Part shown: positions 1 to 11,397 of the stretch, piece by piece
Layout: each line of letters begins with the position of its first letter
Position numbering within the stretch: the first letter of the stretch is position 1
Source of the DNA: Ottelia alismoides
Lineage: Eukaryota > Streptophyta > Magnoliopsida > Alismatales > Hydrocharitaceae
Assembly (NCBI GenBank): GCA_037367405.1
Contig: JAZKJV010000085.1
Location: 798,373-862,372 of the forward strand
Reading direction: 5' to 3'
Length of the DNA stretch: 64,000 nt
Program-made: the position numbers and the translations under genes
The notes under the pieces: generated by a model
What the model was told of the DNA's origin: nothing
Database searches by the model: none
Seen by the model: only the letters and a program-made list of their open reading frames with translations

Positions 1-567
1 ACCAAAAAAATTAGGAAAAATATAGAAAATTCACAAAAACATTGGAAAAATATAAAATTCACAAAAATACTTTATTTTCTGTATTTTTACTATTTTCCCC
101 CATTTTGATTCCTCTCTTATCTCTCTTTATTATATATTCTATATAGTTTTATATGTTCGTTAAAAGAAAAAGAAAAGACAAAAATATAAAATATAAAAAG
201 AAAATATAAAGTCAGTAAAAGGAAATCAAAATACAAAAATACAAAATCAAAAAAATTAAATAAAAAATATATAAAATTAAAAAACCCACCAAAGCATAGT
301 ACTTACAGGCATTTAATCACTTTCATATTTTGAGCATTATTGCCTTATTCTCCCTGTTTGCTCTTTGTGTTCGACACTCTACATACTTGCACTATACACA
401 TATTTTGTAGAGTTATAATAAAATTTAACTCCAGACTTTGATTTCCGTTGTTTGATATTATTCGTGGATTAATAGTTGATTTAATCGGGATTCGCCGAGG
501 GTCGCCACAGCGACTTTGTCTCCGCCTTGTGTGAGACATTTAGACCCTCGTATCTCGCGGGTAATCA
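1..567 (+). mobile_element. 3' part of an Athila-type LTR running off the left edge
   Basis: The block from about 300 to 567 resembles the last 280 bases of the E1 LTR (9640-9924 and 24190-24466). Both have the same order of a crowded A/T-rich stretch, a 'ctctttgtgttcga' motif, a 'gagttataataaaatttaact' motif and a 'gtcgccacagcgac' palindromic motif ending in a TGTGAGACA box. No primer site follows it. Instead the sequence passes into the 3' UTR of another element, so this is the right-hand LTR (or a solo LTR) of an insertion whose left end lies outside the window. The exact end (near 567, ...AATCA) and the duplication cannot be verified. Confidence 0.7.
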
Positions 568-861
568 ACCATTCATAAATACATAGACGGTTGAGTCAAT
601 GTTTATGGAGTATACTTTGGGAGGGGATAGATCTAAGATGACTTCTGAGCTGAACCTTTACAATAACTTGTATAACTTGGAGGATGCTAATTTTCAAGTC
701 CTAATTCTCACGGGAGAAAAATTACGCAATACTACCAATCGAAAGTTCGGGTTGGACTCCATTTTCACTTTATGTTCATGATCGTGGTGTGGAACCCAGT
801 CTCGTTTCACCACTTCATGCTTTAGTTACTTAGGTACGAGCAAGGTTTAAGTATAGGGGGT
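568..861 (+). mobile_element. E0: 3' UTR and polypurine tract of an Athila-type element
   Basis: This stretch matches, in order, the E2 segment 33440-33723. Shared landmarks are 'gatctaagatgacttctgag', the 'tggtatggaaccca' region and the closing 'aagtataggggg' polypurine tract (about 850-860) immediately before TGATGAAT. No coding capacity is visible. The rest of E0 (gag-pol, 5' LTR) must lie to the left, beyond the LTR that interrupts it at 1-567. Confidence 0.75.
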
Positions 862-3800
862 TGATGAATCTGTGATTCATCACTCTAGTTAGCTGAAAAT
901 AGAGTTTCGTCATGGGTAATTAGGTCCATTCATGTGGTTGTAACTCATAATGAATACTCATGCTCTTAAAATAATTTGCATAATTAACATTTCATATTCA
1001 TTTGTTAATATTTACCTAACTTCAATCATTTCAAATTATTTCACACTAAGTCCAATTAACATGAAACTAATTTTATTGTGTATATATCACTAGCACTAAT
1101 TAATGAAAAACCTTATAAAATACTAGCTTGTATATATTTGAAATAAACCCAAACCCTAATTTTGGGACAAGAAGTGGTAAAAGCTTATATCTTTCACATA
1201 CAATGTCAAATTTCACTCTACTCACTTTTTGAATCAATATACACTCAATTATGTACAAAATTAATACAAAATTCAAACAAATTGGAGTTCATTTGTGAAC
1301 TTTTGATTTGGGGTCAAATTGTGTACTATACATATTCACTGATTTTTAAACTTATTATTTCATGTCCATTTTTAATTCTTGTGATTTATTTCTTTTCATT
1401 CCTTTATTCATCTCATTTTATAACTAATTACATAAAATAAAAAATCTAAAAATATTAGAAAAGCTGTAAAAAAGGAAGATCCTGACTTGAGCACATTGAC
1501 TTATTCATCTGCAAATAATTCACAACACTAATTTAGTTTGACCTTTTCTTTACTCAAAAAAATGAAAAATTTGTATTTGTGTCCATTACATTATTCTACA
1601 TCATGTTTTATTTTTGCATGCATTTACTGTCCACAGAAAACCAAATAAAAAATACAAAACTAAAAAATTGTCATTTTATAAACATAAAATATAATCTATA
1701 AATTCATATCTTGCACATATGATTCCTTTTTAATCCTTCATGAACATTGTAGAATGCATTTAGACAAATATTTTTCATTTTGGGTATTTTTACATTTGAG
1801 ATCATTTGCTATTTTAATTTATTTTTCATTTATTTTGTGCATTGGTCAACAAGTCAACATGCCACGTATCAGTCTCCCATTAATCCACATCAACTCACAA
1901 TTAAACTTGTCCCTTACTTATGTAAATCCCTTTTGTCCCCTAGCACCTCTAATATGGGCCATTGGGTCAATCACAATCCAATATCCATCCTCTCACATGC
2001 CTCTTCTCAGCACCCTCACATGCTTCGCACGTGACCTCCTCCCAACCGCTGGATCTCACAAGGTCCAACAACTCCCCCTTCTCCTATTACCTCTGACAAA
2101 CACCGCCCTCACTCTTCCTCGGCTGCCTTATCTCCTTCCAATGGCCACTCCCAATTTCTTATCCCCTGCAGGTCATAACCACCCAAACCTTATCTCCTCC
2201 AACCACCATCTCATGCAACCAAATCCTATACCCAACTCTATCCCATATCTAGAACTATTAACCGATGCCCAATGACTGAAGACACAATGATCCCTATCCC
2301 CTTCTTGATTCCCAATCGAATTGAAACCGACCACCTTACCCTCAACGATCAGACCCCAATAATCGAACCTTACCACCTTTATCATCTCTCCTCTTCATTA
2401 AAAATACCCCCATCCCTCTCCGATTGTTTTTTATTCGATGGCTCATCATCCACCCCTAAACGAGAGAATAGATAGCGAGATTGGACAAAAATCATGAGGA
2501 CGTCACAATTTCTACTACTGTGCGAGGACCTCTGACCACGAGGAACTTGTGCCCGTGCTGCTTCTCCGAAGATCAAGCATCAAAGCTTTAAAGGTCTCTG
2601 CCACATTTTGTAAGTAACAATCGACGTTGAGGACCATCACCTCCTCTAATTACGAAAATTTGTGGTCGAAGATCCGCTCCCTTCCCTTACATGACCCGAG
2701 GAACACCTCAGTCCACCATATTTTCTTCTCTATGTTTTCACATCCAAGACAAGGCTCCAATCTCGAGCATCACTCCCTTATTGTAGTAATACACCTAGAG
2801 TCGAAGCTTTTCGATCACCCTCAATGGAGAACCATCAGTGGAATGAATACACCTTGGTAGTGTGTCGACCAATCGAAGAAGGAGGAAGAAAACTCCGTAG
2901 TGCTATAGTTGACACTCAATCAAGCATCAAGCCTCGACCTAAACCGTTGGAGATACGACCCTTTACCTTCTTCTGATCCTATTACATAAGGGGTCATTGA
3001 CAAAAGACACACGACATGAGAATAACCACTAATCGAGACCCCCAGAGCGCCATCTGAACCGCTAAGCCAGGCACGCGACCCGGTACTTCTACGATCACAC
3101 CCGTGATACTTCCTAGAAGTTGCGTAGAAGTCCATCACGTGAAGCACGTGCTCGTGGTAAAATTATATATCATCCCCCTCACTTAATAGAATTGACGCAT
3201 GTATCTTGTCGAGGGGTAAACTGTAGAGGATCTCCCGTTAGCTTTCAAAAATTATGAAAGAACCCCTAAAATGTGAATTTTGATATTTATTTATTTAATT
3301 ATTTTTATTACATTTACACACATGGACTTTATTTATTTGTATATAGAGCATTTATTATCCAAAATTTGCGTTATTGATGCCATTTTAAAATGGATTCATT
3401 CTCTATCATATAGGGCACTTAATTATTGATTTTGAGACATTGTGCAAATCAATTAATCAAGGAAGTTATTCAGCCATTCTTTGATCAATTTATTCTCTAT
3501 TAGTAATTTCTTGCTCAAAAAGTTTGAAAACGGAGAATTGATTTGGGATTTAATTTAAAATTATCGATCAAATATTTCTGAAATTATTTAAGGTGGGCTC
3601 TTGGATTAAAATTGAGAAGATAATTATTGGCCTGCTTGTTCCATTGCACCATCTATCTTTGCATTTTTCATGTCATATCATTTAAAAAATCATAAAAATA
3701 TACATTGATTTATTCCATCACATTGTATTGCATTATTTTACTGCATAAAAAATTACAAAAATTAATGCATTGTATTACTTTCAATTAATTGGATATTTTA

Positions 3801-4038
3801 TTTTAAAAATCCATAAGAAATTGTAAAATTAAAAATAATCAAGAAATTCATTTCTTTGAAACCTAACTCTTAAATTGTTTTGAAAATCAATTCTAGATCC
3901 TTACATTAACTCATTGAGTTCGACCTTGGGACTTGCCCTAGTAAAACAAATAATGCTACCTCATTGAAATTAATTTCATATTATTTTTTAGTGTGATTTT
4001 TGCTGATAAAATTCTACCTGAATACATCATAATTCTCA
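862..4038 (+). mobile_element. E0: 3' LTR
   Basis: The LTR starts with TGATGAATC, directly after the polypurine tract, and its first 21 bases form a palindrome (arms TGATGAATC/GATTCATCA). The body is a diverged homologue of the E2/E3 LTRs. It shares the 'aacccaaaccctaattt' region near 1150, a C-rich middle (1860-2480), and the 'gagttcgaccttgggacttgcc' box near 3920, which lies about 100 bases before the end in E0, E2 and E3. The end is placed at ...ATTCTCA (4038) by alignment to the E2 end (...GATTCGTCA) and is approximate. Short open frames inside (for example 1754-2275) are not conserved in the other LTRs and are not annotated as genes. Confidence 0.7.
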
Positions 4039-4841
4039 CTGACTAAGAAGGGTAGAGATTTAGTATGATGCACACGAATAGAGATTCGGAGGTGTTGGAT
4101 GAGTTAAGTTAAAGAGTTGAGTAAACGAGGTTGAGATAACTAAGACCTATGTCACGTGTAGGCACACATCCTATGGATGGAGACATATATATTATTATAT
4201 GTGTAAGTATGTATATTAGGCAGACCATTGAGTTGATGACCTAATCAAGATCTATACAATGGCGAGCCGGCATGCATACAAGGGCATAGAAGTAATACGA
4301 TCTCTCAAAGTGATCATACAAGTTCGCTACTAAACCGGAAGATATGAGCTCGCTCATGAGGTATTGTGATAAACCAAATTCCTATGTTGGTCATCTTATT
4401 TTGGAAACAAGACATGATTTGAAGGTATGATATATGCTTTTGAAAAGCATATGATCAATACCAACTTCCAATGACCGAATGAGAAATTTAATGATAAAAC
4501 CCTGAAGACAACAATTCAAATATGATTAGAACTTCAGGTTGAAACGTACTTTTCCAGTATGCATGGCGCACAAGTAGTTTGAATACTCAAGGGTGATGTG
4601 ATCTTAATCGATTATATTACCATGACATTTCCATTCCCAGTGAGTGATGAAACATGTTTGGATTTTAGTGACTCCACTAAATAGACTAATTATCCAATCA
4701 TAGTCCAAATGTTGGGCATTAAATTGAATATAAATTGCTAGCAATGAGAAGATTGGACATTTTGTCTGACTAGATCATACATCTCTGAGAGATCTTCTAG
4801 ATCTGGATACGAGATTATATCTCATTATCAAAGTCACTATA
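4039..4841. other. Older DNA left of E2; right part possibly the start of a copia-type LTR
   Basis: No gene is visible in this 800-base stretch. The last part (from a TGTTGGG at about 4709) joins, once E2 and E3 are removed, to 36627-37620 and 49766-50090. The combined sequence has the look of an old copia-type LTR: a TATA box, a CT-rich leader and a short U5-like end. The left part (4039-4708) is not recognised. The five bases before E2 (4837-4841, CTATA) are its target-site duplication. Confidence 0.35.
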
Positions 4842-6033
4842 TGATGAATCTCGAATTCATCACTCTAAATCTCATTTTTTAAGCTCAAATCCCTTAAAAT
4901 CAACAACATTCCTGCATTTATTCTGCATGATTGGCATTCATGCATGTTTTCATAAGAATTACATTTTAGCACTAATTTCTGCACAAAATAAGAAGCCAAA
5001 AATCCCAGCCAAAATTGACCTGTAAATAGCCTAACTTCCCCGATTTTTGACTCATTCATGCTATATAAGACAAAACCACCTCCACTGTGTATATATCACT
5101 AACAAGAGTAAAGGAAAACTACAAAAAAATAACTAACCCAAATAAGTGGACCAAAAACCCAAACCCTAGTTTCAGGATTTCCGGAATAAAAAACCTCATA
5201 TTTTTCTCATCCAGTGTCCGTTTTAATCCTACTCACTTTTGAAGTAGTGTACATTCAATTACCTTCAAAACAAGACCAAGTTCAAATGAATCGGAGCTCA
5301 TAAGTCAAAGTTGGGTTTTGGGCCTCTTTTGTATATTGTATATTTTAGCAGTTTTTGACCTAATATTTTATGTACATATTTTATTAATTAATAAACATAA
5401 AAAAATTAGATTAATGTGTAATTATTTATCTCTTATTTATCATATTTTTTCTGGATTTTTATCTGATCTAAAATGATATAAAAATTACAAATCCCCAAAA
5501 TCAAGGTGTTCTATGTACATGGGATACCCCAAAAATATCACTTTGTGCAAATGATTGATTTTGATTTTGATGTCTTCATGAAAGTTATAGATCCCATCAA
5601 GACGAGCAATTTTTGTGAAGAAACTGTTTTGATCCGAGGTCATTTACTATTTTTTATCGATTTTACAAAGGTTTTATTTTTGGAATTTTCTGGTGCTGAC
5701 ACATGGCAGCACCTGGTGCCGCCACGTGTCAGCTATCTCCTGCCTTTTTAAAATCATTTTTATAAAAAAAATATAAAAATATAAAAATATAAAAAAAATA
5801 AAGATCGGACGGCCCGTGTGCGTCTTCCTCCTCCCACTGCCTTTCCCAAATTGGGAAGCGTCGCCCCTCCGCCGCGGATCCCCCTTCCTCCGTGAATCTC
5901 TCCGATCGAATCTCCCTCCTTCGTCCAGCGATTCCCCACGATCTCGCACCGCCTCTCCGATCTCCCCAAATCAATCAAACCCCCAACACCCAAATCCCCG
6001 ATTATTGCCATCTCCGGTGATGCATCTCAATCC

Positions 6034-6041
6034 TATTTAAA
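6034..6041 (+). promoter_or_regulatory. Putative TATA box of the E2 LTR
   Basis: TATTTAAA lies in a GC-rich context about 1.2 kb into the LTR and is followed by a pyrimidine-rich 'ccgccctccgctcctctc' stretch. The same box in the same context occurs in the right LTR (35023-35030) and in both E3 LTRs on the minus strand (39620-39627, 48430-48437). Conservation of position among diverged LTRs supports it as the Pol II core promoter, though no transcript evidence is available. Confidence 0.55.
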
Positions 6042-6536
6042 CCATAGCCGCCCTCCGCTCCTCTCATCCGCCGATAAGTTGCAAGTTGGAGGAGCGACGG
6101 TGACAGCGCCGCTTCCCGCCTTTTCTCGACGAGATCCAAGGCTTGTTCTACGCCTTGCCGCAGACGCTCTGCCAACCTGCTACGCTCTGGCTAATGGCCG
6201 TCGAGCCAACGACTATCCTACTCCGCCTCGACTCATCTCCGACAACGCAACGACGACAACGCCACCGTCCACGACAACCACTGACTTCGCATCAACAGTC
6301 ATCATCGAGCCCACAACCTCTTCATCGCCTCCGCTTCCTTCGCCTCGACCATCCCGCTCCAGGAGGACCATAGGAGCACCACCAACGAAATCTTCATCAA
6401 CGCCAGCCCCCCTTCGCCTTGGCCGGCCTGCCTCGACCGTCAACCATCCACGCCACCGCCGGGCTCGGAGCCCAAGGCCCCAGCAGGTGTGAGGCACGTG
6501 CGTGGGGAACATCAGCCTCCATCAGCATCCAGAGGT

Positions 6537-6553
6537 CACGTGCAGTGCACGTG
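6537..6553. promoter_or_regulatory. Paired CACGTG boxes 11 bp apart (E2 5' LTR)
   Basis: CACGTG occurs at 6537-6542 and 6548-6553 inside a larger imperfect palindrome with AGAGG/CCTCT flanks. The right LTR repeats it at 35507-35512 and 35518-35523 with the same spacing. It lies about 500 bases downstream of the TATA box, so it would be in transcribed sequence. CACGTG is the plant G-box bound by bZIP and bHLH factors; binding here is inferred. Confidence 0.5.
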
Positions 6554-7667
6554 CCTCTGGGTAAATTGCAAAGCCACCCTTGGAGGCCTCCCTAATTGCA
6601 GATCAACCCCCGCCTCCACCCTTTAGAAATTTTGCAAAGGCACTCTTCACTTTTTTGATAATTTCAAATTGGCCCCCCTTGCACTTTCTTTATTTATTTA
6701 TATTTATTTTATTTCACTTGTACCCATGTGTTCCCTTATAATTTTGGACCTCTTCTCTACATTATTTTATTAATCAAAACTAGCAATTTGTTTGTCAATT
6801 AATTCTCTACATTTTGACATATTGTGGGTATTTTTGGGATCAGTGGTTAATTAATAATTAATTATTTTGTAGACATTTTTTCTAGAATATCAAGCATAGC
6901 ACTTTTTGCCCAATTTGTGTTCTTAAATTTACCATTGATTAACCGTTGCTCTAAAAATCTCCGAAAAATCACATATTATAGAGTTAATTGTGCTTGACAG
7001 TGTGCCAAAAAAGAATTGCATCTCCATGCATAATTTGCCCTGTAAAAATCATTTTACATATTTCAGTGTTTAATTTTTAATAGGTATTAGATCTCATATT
7101 TTTGAGGTTTAGGAATTTTCTGAGATCAATCACCTAGGGATCGATCTCATGTAATTTTGATCCTTGAAAATAATTAGGTTTAATATTTATTATAATTAAA
7201 TATTGAAATTCATTCTATGTGCATTTAAAAAATCATAAAAACTTCATATTACATCCAAAAATTCCAAAAAAATTACAGTGCATCCATTTCATCATATTTT
7301 TCCTCGTGGCCAAGTTCATATTTTTCGGACATCGTTTGATTGACTTTTATATTTTAGTCCCTAAAATAGGCCAAAATTGCATTTTGCATCCTTTATCGCA
7401 TTAAAAATTACAAAAAAAGACCGCATTGAAAATCATGAACGAACTTTGATAGACATAACTCTAGGTTGTTTCTTTGCCTCCTTGTGTTCGACCTTGGGAT
7501 TTGCCCAAGTAAAATAAAAATAAAACCACTTGATTAAAAATTGATTAAATTTTGAGTGGTTATTTTCTTTACCGATTCCGATTTCCCCCTACAACGCACG
7601 ACAAATCATCTTTTAACACGAATGATAAAAACATCATTTTAAATGCTGCATTTTTGGATTCGTCAGA

Positions 7668-7685
7668 TGGTGTCGTTGCCGGGGA
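7668..7685 (+). other. E2: primer-binding site for tRNA-Asp (decayed)
   Basis: The sequence two bases after the LTR end matches the complement of the plant tRNA-Asp 3' end, TGGCGCCGTTGCCGGGGA, except for two C-to-T changes (TGGTGTCG at its start). The E3 site (46407-46424, minus strand) is the perfect version. Use of tRNA-Asp is a known trait of Athila elements. Confidence 0.85.
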
Positions 7686-7745
7686 GGCAAATGGCTTAGA
7701 TTTTTGTTTTGAAATTTTTCGTTCGATTTTCCGTATTCGGGTAGT

Positions 7746-9924
7746 TGATGAATCCACATTTCATCATCTTTATTCTATCATTTTGGCACCAAAAACCCTA
7801 GCAAATGCTTGAAAATAGCATTAAAATCATCATCTTATCATTCATGCATATGCATCTATTTAGTGTATAAAATACTGTAATTAAGGCCAAAATTATAGAA
7901 TAAATAAAGAAAAGAAAAAGAATAAAATCTTGTAAGTATTTTATGACCCAAAACCCCCGAGACCTAGGCATCTTGATGAATAGGTCGACAAGGAATAAAG
8001 TAGGGGGAGATAAGGGCCAAAGTACAGATAAAATACCTATACCTTGTATTCATTCTTTATTCATTTCGAGACCTATTTTTGGTTTCACTTTATGTACATC
8101 AAATAAAGAAACTTTGTACGTGAAAATTGTAGATAATTTTATAAAGAAAAATACAAAATTGATTTCACAAAAAAATAATGTACAGATAAAAAGTTATGGT
8201 CTGAATAAGAATCCAAAATCCCAACTTCCCAGACCCGTATCTCACAACTGACAATTCCAAATGCAGTGTACTCACCTTTAATTGTATATAGAATAAAATA
8301 ATCTATTTAATGGTTGTGGTTTCGCATTTGGCGGAGGTATGATTTGAAAGTTGAGTTTTGGACCCCTATTGTATACCTGTAATGAATAAAATATTCAATT
8401 TATTCTTTATTCATTATTTATTCATTTTTATATTTCTATAATTTTGTAAAAATTACTTATAATAATCGTGAATATTAAAATCAGAATAAAAATGTAAAAT
8501 TCAAAATAAAAATACTTATATACACAAGACATAGATACAATACCTATGTACATACCTATACATACCTGTTTATAATTTATTAATTATACAAAATATATCA
8601 GAAAAATAAAATAAAAATATATATGTGTATATAAAAATATTTTATGATTTTAGAAAATAATAAACAAAAATAAATAAATCAAGAATACAAAAATAAAAAT
8701 AAAATACTCAAATATGTAGATAATATACCTATATAGGGGTATAAAAGTAACTTGTAAAAATATACTTCAGAAAATAAATTAAAAATCATAATAAATTACT
8801 ACATAAAATTTCAAACATTTTTTATTCTTTACTCAAAAATTAACTCAGCCTTTTTCTATTTTTAAACGAATTAATAAAACATTTTTTTTATTCTTTTTCC
8901 TGGTTGGTCCACGTGGACCAACCAGGTGCGGTCTAGAGTTGACCTCGGTCAACTCCCTGACCAAGGCCTGCCACTTCTGACGCCCTGATTTTTCCCCATT
9001 TTCAAGAAATTTTGGCGCCCGATCCTTCCATTTTCTCGCCTCGAATCCTTCTTGGAACTTCTTCCCTGATCATCCCTCTCCCACGACGCATCTTCAGATC
9101 ACGCAAAATCCTCATGATGCGCGCGTGGATCTCGCTTGAAGAAGACGCCACCATCTTCTACTTAAACAACCCGCCACCTTCGAGCCCAAGTTTGAACACC
9201 CTTCGGTCCACCCCTCGCGCCTCTTTCGTGCTCCAGAGCTACCTGGAGGTGACAGCTCCGTCGTGGGCTCTTCAGCCAATTTGATTGCTGTTTGCTATTT
9301 TTAACTGCCATTTCATTCACAGCCAGCACATTTTCCACTGTTTTGCTTTATTTCAGTATTTAAAAATACCAAAAACACCTTGAAAAATCTCCAAAAATCA
9401 CAAAAATAGTAAAAAATTATAAAAATATCAAAAAAATTATTTCTGAATTTTTGGATATTTTTGCACATTTTTATAAATATTTCATCTTGTGTTGTATTAC
9501 ATTGTTTGTAAATTCCAATATTGAAAAGAAAAAAAATATAAAATATAAAATTATAAAAATCAGAAAATTAAAAATCAAAATACAAAATTGAAAATTAAAA
9601 AAAAACAATTAAAAAAATTAAAAACCCACAAAAATTTCATTTGATTGCTTGCTTAGTGTAGACATCACACACATTCACTTGTGCACAATTTTTGAACTAC
9701 CCTGCTTGCTCCCTGTGTTCGAACTCTCTGCATACTTGTCACTATACACCATTTGTGCAGAGTTAAAAATAAATTTTAACTCCACATTATTTCTAATTTA
9801 TTGATCTTTAGTGTGGGTTAATTGTTGATTAAATACGGGATTCACTTGTGAGTCGCCACAGCGACGGTTGTCTCCGCTTTGTGTGAGACACCAATTTAGA
9901 CTCCATTGAACTTCGTGTTTATCA
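7746..9924 (+). mobile_element. E1: 5' LTR, internally shortened
   Basis: It begins TGATGAATCC with a 21-base terminal palindrome (arms TGATGAA/TTCATCA) and ends ...TTTATCA, two bases before the primer site. It is 2179 bases long against 3806 in the 3' LTR. The two align up to 9279 and again from 9280, so 22179-23817 of the right copy is absent here. The LTRs of a new insertion are made from one template and should be identical, so a deletion in this copy after insertion is the simplest reading. The missing piece contains the best TATA candidate. Confidence 0.9.
8899..8955. promoter_or_regulatory. Two adjacent perfect palindromes: G-box centre and W-box dyad (E1 5' LTR)
   Basis: Bases 8899-8926 form a perfect 28-base palindrome centred on CCACGTGG (left arm CCTGGTTGGTCCAC). 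Ten bases later, 8936-8955 is a second palindrome with 9-base arms (GAGTTGACC/GGTCAACTC) around TC, which places two W-box cores (TTGACC) head to head. The right LTR has both, unchanged, at 21798-21825 and 21835-21854. G-boxes bind bZIP/bHLH factors and W-boxes bind WRKY factors; function here is inferred. Confidence 0.6.
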
Positions 9925-9926
9925 AA

Positions 9927-9944
9927 TGGCGCCGTTGTCGGGGA
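9927..9944 (+). other. E1: primer-binding site for tRNA-Asp
   Basis: TGGCGCCGTTGTCGGGGA follows the LTR after two bases (AA) and matches the complement of the tRNA-Asp 3' end with one C-to-T change. It marks the start of minus-strand DNA synthesis and fixes the 5' LTR end. Confidence 0.9.
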
Positions 9945-11397
9945 ACAACAGCGAGTAGTTTACATTTGTGTTTGCTTGTGATTGCTGTTTACCATAGCTT
10001 ATCTCTCTTGCATTTTTGATACATTTATTGATTGAGCTATTCTGACCACCATTTCTTGTCTTCTTGCGAGGGACCGCGGAGCAAGGCGGATCGCCTAGGT
10101 GACCCGAAGCAACCTTGGGAAGCGGAGCCGGCCTTCTTAGGTCAAGCCGGCAGGAGAGAGAGCAGGAGGAGTGAGAGAGAGTGCTTAGATTAGTTGCATT
10201 TTATTTTCGTGAGAGAGTGACTTTGATAATTTGTAATAATACGGGTACTTGGACTCTTGGACATTCGGGCCTAATTTCCGGGTGTTTGTTCACTCGGGGG
10301 CTCACCGCGGTTTTGTGTTTTTCGCGGTTTTCTCACCTTCATTTCTATTTGTTTCACTAGGATTTAGCCCCTAGACATAGGAATTTTTGTTGACTGTGAC
10401 GAACTAAGAAGCTAAGGCCCAATCCCTAATATCTTGCCTGCACCTATAGAACGTAATTGGACTTGGCTAAAAATTCACTTGAAAAAGCTATTTGACGTGG
10501 ACTAGAGGCCACGTGCCGCGAGCCCACCCTGTTAAGCGCTACTCCTGAACTCGATGTGTCGAGAAGAGGAGGGGTGAGCCTAGACCGGACTCTGGACTCT
10601 TTTCTTTGTCATAGCTACTTGTTCTTCACGTTAATAGAAGTTGCTCATCTTAGGACGATTTCATCGTGCATGCATATAGGTAGTATAAATTATTGTCTTT
10701 AAATTATGCGCGGATCACTTTGCATGTAGAGTGCTGGCGACAAGGTACGCATTTCTATCCCTGCATGCATCATAGATTTTGACCGCGCATCGGCTTTTCC
10801 GCTTTCCTCCCCCAGTTTTATTGGACTTTTTAATAACAAGGAAATTGGAAAATTCGTTAGACGATGTTTGCTCAGAAAAATACATAAAAAGTGAAAAATA
10901 AAAATTGGGACTGCTAATGCAAACTTGACCTTAAAACTCATCCCACCAAAAATTTTGTTTTGGGAGAGTAACCCCCTCCTTGTTTGATTTATCTACTGCG
11001 AGAGAGTGACTCGACACTAGGATAGAGCCACATCTGAAATTTTGGTTGACTACTGGTCGTGGTTTGTCGTTCTCCAGTGAGGATCTCTCCGGTAACCAGT
11101 AAAGCGGACCGCGATGTCCTTAACATATTGAATTAGCGGGAGCAACCGGGTTACGGTCCGCAATTCATACGGGCTGGGAAAGATCTGACGTGGATTGGGA
11201 CAGTCGGCTAGGAAAGTAGGATACCCAACAGCTCGCTCTAACGCTCTGATAGATTGACTGATCACCTAATAAAAATTGACAAGATAACAGACCGAACTCT
11301 CACGGTCATCAGCTCAAGAGTTGTGTAGGTGAAGTTAGGGTTTTGATTTATCATCCTGTTTGCATTCCAGATCTCATCCGCCTTTCTCTAGATCAAG
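9945..11397 (+). other. E1: untranslated leader between primer site and gag
   Basis: This 1.45-kb leader has no convincing coding frame. It resembles the E2 leader (24472-26049) and E3 leader (45208-46406, minus strand) in places. Shared items are a 'cttgcgagg' box soon after the primer site, a 'gcgggagagcaacc'-like motif near 10960 and a region near 11070-11240 with repeated 'ggtaaccagt' / 'cggtccg' words. Such long leaders are usual for Athila and probably hold dimerisation and packaging signals, which I cannot locate. Confidence 0.6.

Larger units (their letters stand above)
4842..7665 (+). mobile_element. E2: 5' LTR
   Basis: This 2824-base LTR runs from TGATGAATC to ...GGATTCGTCA and is followed after two bases (GA) by the primer site. 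It holds an A/T-rich first third, an inverted pair of CACGTG-like boxes at 5700-5728, a GC-rich core (5810-6500) with a TATTTAAA box, and an A/T-rich U5-like end. Relative to the right LTR it lacks a roughly 110-base stretch with four CACGTG boxes (right copy 34681-34790). GC-rich open frames on both strands here are shadows of the LTR, not genes. Confidence 0.9.

Noticed and set aside
1754..2475. Frames of 173 and 67 codons in the E0 LTR
   Set aside because: C-rich LTR core without conservation in the related LTRs; no domain.
5674..6512. Overlapping GC-rich frames on both strands in the E2 LTRs (also 34552-35641)
   Set aside because: They occur on both strands in the same place, are not kept between the two LTRs of one element and show no motif.
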